From Gammaproteobacteria bacterium (lineage in GTDB: Bacteria > Pseudomonadota > Gammaproteobacteria > Coxiellales > Coxiellaceae), in assembly GCA_021774015.1 (NCBI GenBank), contig JAJFJO010000332.1:1-5758 (forward strand): a DNA stretch of 5,758 bases. Direction: 5' to 3'. The notes beneath the pieces are model-generated. The model was given only the letters and a program-made list of their open reading frames with translations, had not been told where the DNA came from and did not search any database. Positions 4,879 to 5,758 of this stretch are shown here, piece after piece (position 1 is the first letter of the stretch; every line of letters starts with the position of its first letter). The translations under genes and the position numbers were made by a program.

Positions 4879-5728
4879 TGTCATCTCCCTTGATAGTTAA
4901 CGCCAACTCATAGAGCGGCTTACGTTTACATCCAGTAATCTCCATCGCAATCATGACCGCTTGCTTCAATGGCACTTGTTTTAATAGTATATCCAGCAAA
5001 CGGCGACGCTCTTTAGCTTGTGCATCAACATCTTCGCCTTGCACACCTTCTAAGATCACCACAAATTCACCTTTGCATTGTTCCGGGTGTGCATTAAAGT
5101 GCTCTAGCACCTGCTCTGCAGTACCTCGTTGTACGGTCTCAAATCGCTTAGTCAACTCACGCGCAACAGCGACCGAGCGCTGGCTCCCCCACGAGTCATT
5201 TAATAACTGCAGTAATTTCACAATACGGTGCACAGATTCATACAGTATCACCGTACGTTTCTCATCGGCCAACTCAAGCAAGCGCTGTTTGCGTGGCGCA
5301 CCTTTCGCCGCCAAAAAACCCTCGAAGACAAACCGATCTGTCGCCAAACCCGACGCCACCAGCGCAGCGATGGCAGCACATGGCCCCGGAATCGGCAGCA
5401 CATTAATCCCTTCTTTTGCTAACAAACTCACCAACCGATACCCCGGATCACTGACCAAAGGGGTCCCAGCATCTGAAATCAAAGCAACATTCTGCCCTTG
5501 CTGCAGCCTGACCAGCAGCGCAGCCGCACGAGACTGCTCATTGTGTTCATGTAGTGAAAGTAACGGCGTTTGTATGCCATAATGCCCCAACAGGCGCTGG
5601 CTGTGGCGGGTATCCTCAGCGGCGATCACATCCACCGCGCTCAGCACCTCAATGGCACGATGGGTGATATCCCCAAGGTTGCCAATAGGGGTGGCAACGA
5701 TGTATAAACTACCTTGCTGTTGTGACAC
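4859..5728 (-). CDS. rsmI: 16S rRNA (cytidine1402-2'-O)-methyltransferase RsmI
   Basis: SAM-dependent cytosolic enzyme that methylates the ribose of C1402 in the decoding centre of 16S rRNA, working with RsmH on the same base. The 289-residue length fits the family (about 286 in E. coli). Diagnostic motifs are VATPIGNLGDIT (11-22), AEDTR (37-41), LISDAGTPLVSDPG (83-96), PGPCA (114-118), FEGFL (135-139), YESVHRI (163-169), ARELTKRFE (189-197) and GEFVVI (220-225). A basic C-terminal helical part follows (about 236-280). The start is GTG, with GAGGTGA at 5733-5739 ending 4 bases before it. In many proteobacteria this gene stands next to a divergent lpoA; only 30 bases of upstream sequence are in view here, so neither that neighbour nor the promoter can be seen. 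It is the first gene of the minus-strand cluster in view. Confidence 0.97.
   Translation of the reverse strand: MSQQQGSLYIVATPIGNLGDITHRAIEVLSAVDVIAAEDTRHSQRLLGHYGIQTPLLSLHEHNEQSRAAALLVRLQQGQNVALISDAGTPLVSDPGYRLVSLLAKEGINVLPIPGPCAAIAALVASGLATDRFVFEGFLAAKGAPRKQRLLELADEKRTVILYESVHRIVKLLQLLNDSWGSQRSVAVARELTKRFETVQRGTAEQVLEHFNAHPEQCKGEFVVILEGVQGEDVDAQAKERRRLLDILLKQVPLKQAVMIAMEITGCKRKPLYELALTIKGDDSEKTTV
4885..4891 (-). promoter_or_regulatory. Ribosome binding site that decides the sodC start
   Basis: AAGGGAG on the minus strand is the only good Shine-Dalgarno near the sodC start. It is 6 bases from GTG at 4878 and 0 bases from ATG at 4884. Since a ribosome needs several bases between this site and the start codon, GTG is favoured. 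The site lies inside the 3' end of rsmI, so sodC translation may be coupled to rsmI. Confidence 0.7.
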
Positions 5729-5758
5729 AAGATCACCTCAAATAGAAATAAACATCCA

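Noticed and set aside
4953..5582. Long plus-strand open frame (209 codons) opposite rsmI
   Set aside because: It lies wholly antisense to a confidently identified rsmI. Its Ser/Cys-rich composition is typical of a shadow frame, and no family motif is seen.

Overview
The window looks like the chromosome of a moderately AT-rich Gram-negative bacterium, most likely a gammaproteobacterium. The evidence is a periplasmic Cu/Zn superoxide dismutase with a signal peptide, an RsmI of E. coli-like length, and a type VI secretion VgrG. The exact lineage cannot be told from the sequence alone. All five confident genes are on the minus strand, so the window reads biologically from right to left.

Right part (5758 to 3060): a tight four-gene cluster, probably one transcript. 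In order of transcription it holds rsmI (16S rRNA C1402 ribose methylation), sodC (secreted Cu/Zn superoxide dismutase), a VTT/TVP38-DedA-type membrane protein and a CDP-alcohol phosphatidyltransferase. rsmI overlaps sodC by 20-26 bases, sodC and the VTT gene are 15 bases apart, and the VTT and phosphatidyltransferase genes overlap by 8 bases. The last two suggest a small membrane-lipid unit: one protein makes a phospholipid from a CDP-activated lipid, the other may move lipid across the membrane. That pairing is inference.

Middle part (3062 to 1436): an AT-rich segment of about 1.6 kb with a single large gene, a stand-alone AAA+ ATPase with a C-terminal DUF4143 domain (COG1373 type). It is bracketed by two copies of a 21-bp direct repeat (20 of 21 identical). 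One copy overlaps the phosphatidyltransferase stop codon; the other lies just upstream of vgrG. This suggests an inserted cassette. The 290-bp region upstream of the ATPase is rich in structure: a 20-bp palindrome at a possible promoter, a cluster of three alternating TACAGAT/ATCTGTA arms that can form two competing hairpins, a 12-bp direct repeat, a terminator-like hairpin and a possible 51-codon ORF pointing away from the ATPase.

Left part (1383 to 1): the first 461 codons of a VgrG spike protein, cut by the window edge. No other type VI genes are visible, so it may be an orphan vgrG, with any C-terminal extension, adaptor, effector and immunity genes lying beyond the left edge.

vgrG and the ATPase are AT-richer than the housekeeping cluster: the 60-base line from 2041 has 19 G+C and the line from 841 has 23, against 30 for the line from 4081 and 33 for the line from 5161. 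This fits acquired DNA next to a core operon. I see no tRNA, rRNA, CRISPR array or transposase.
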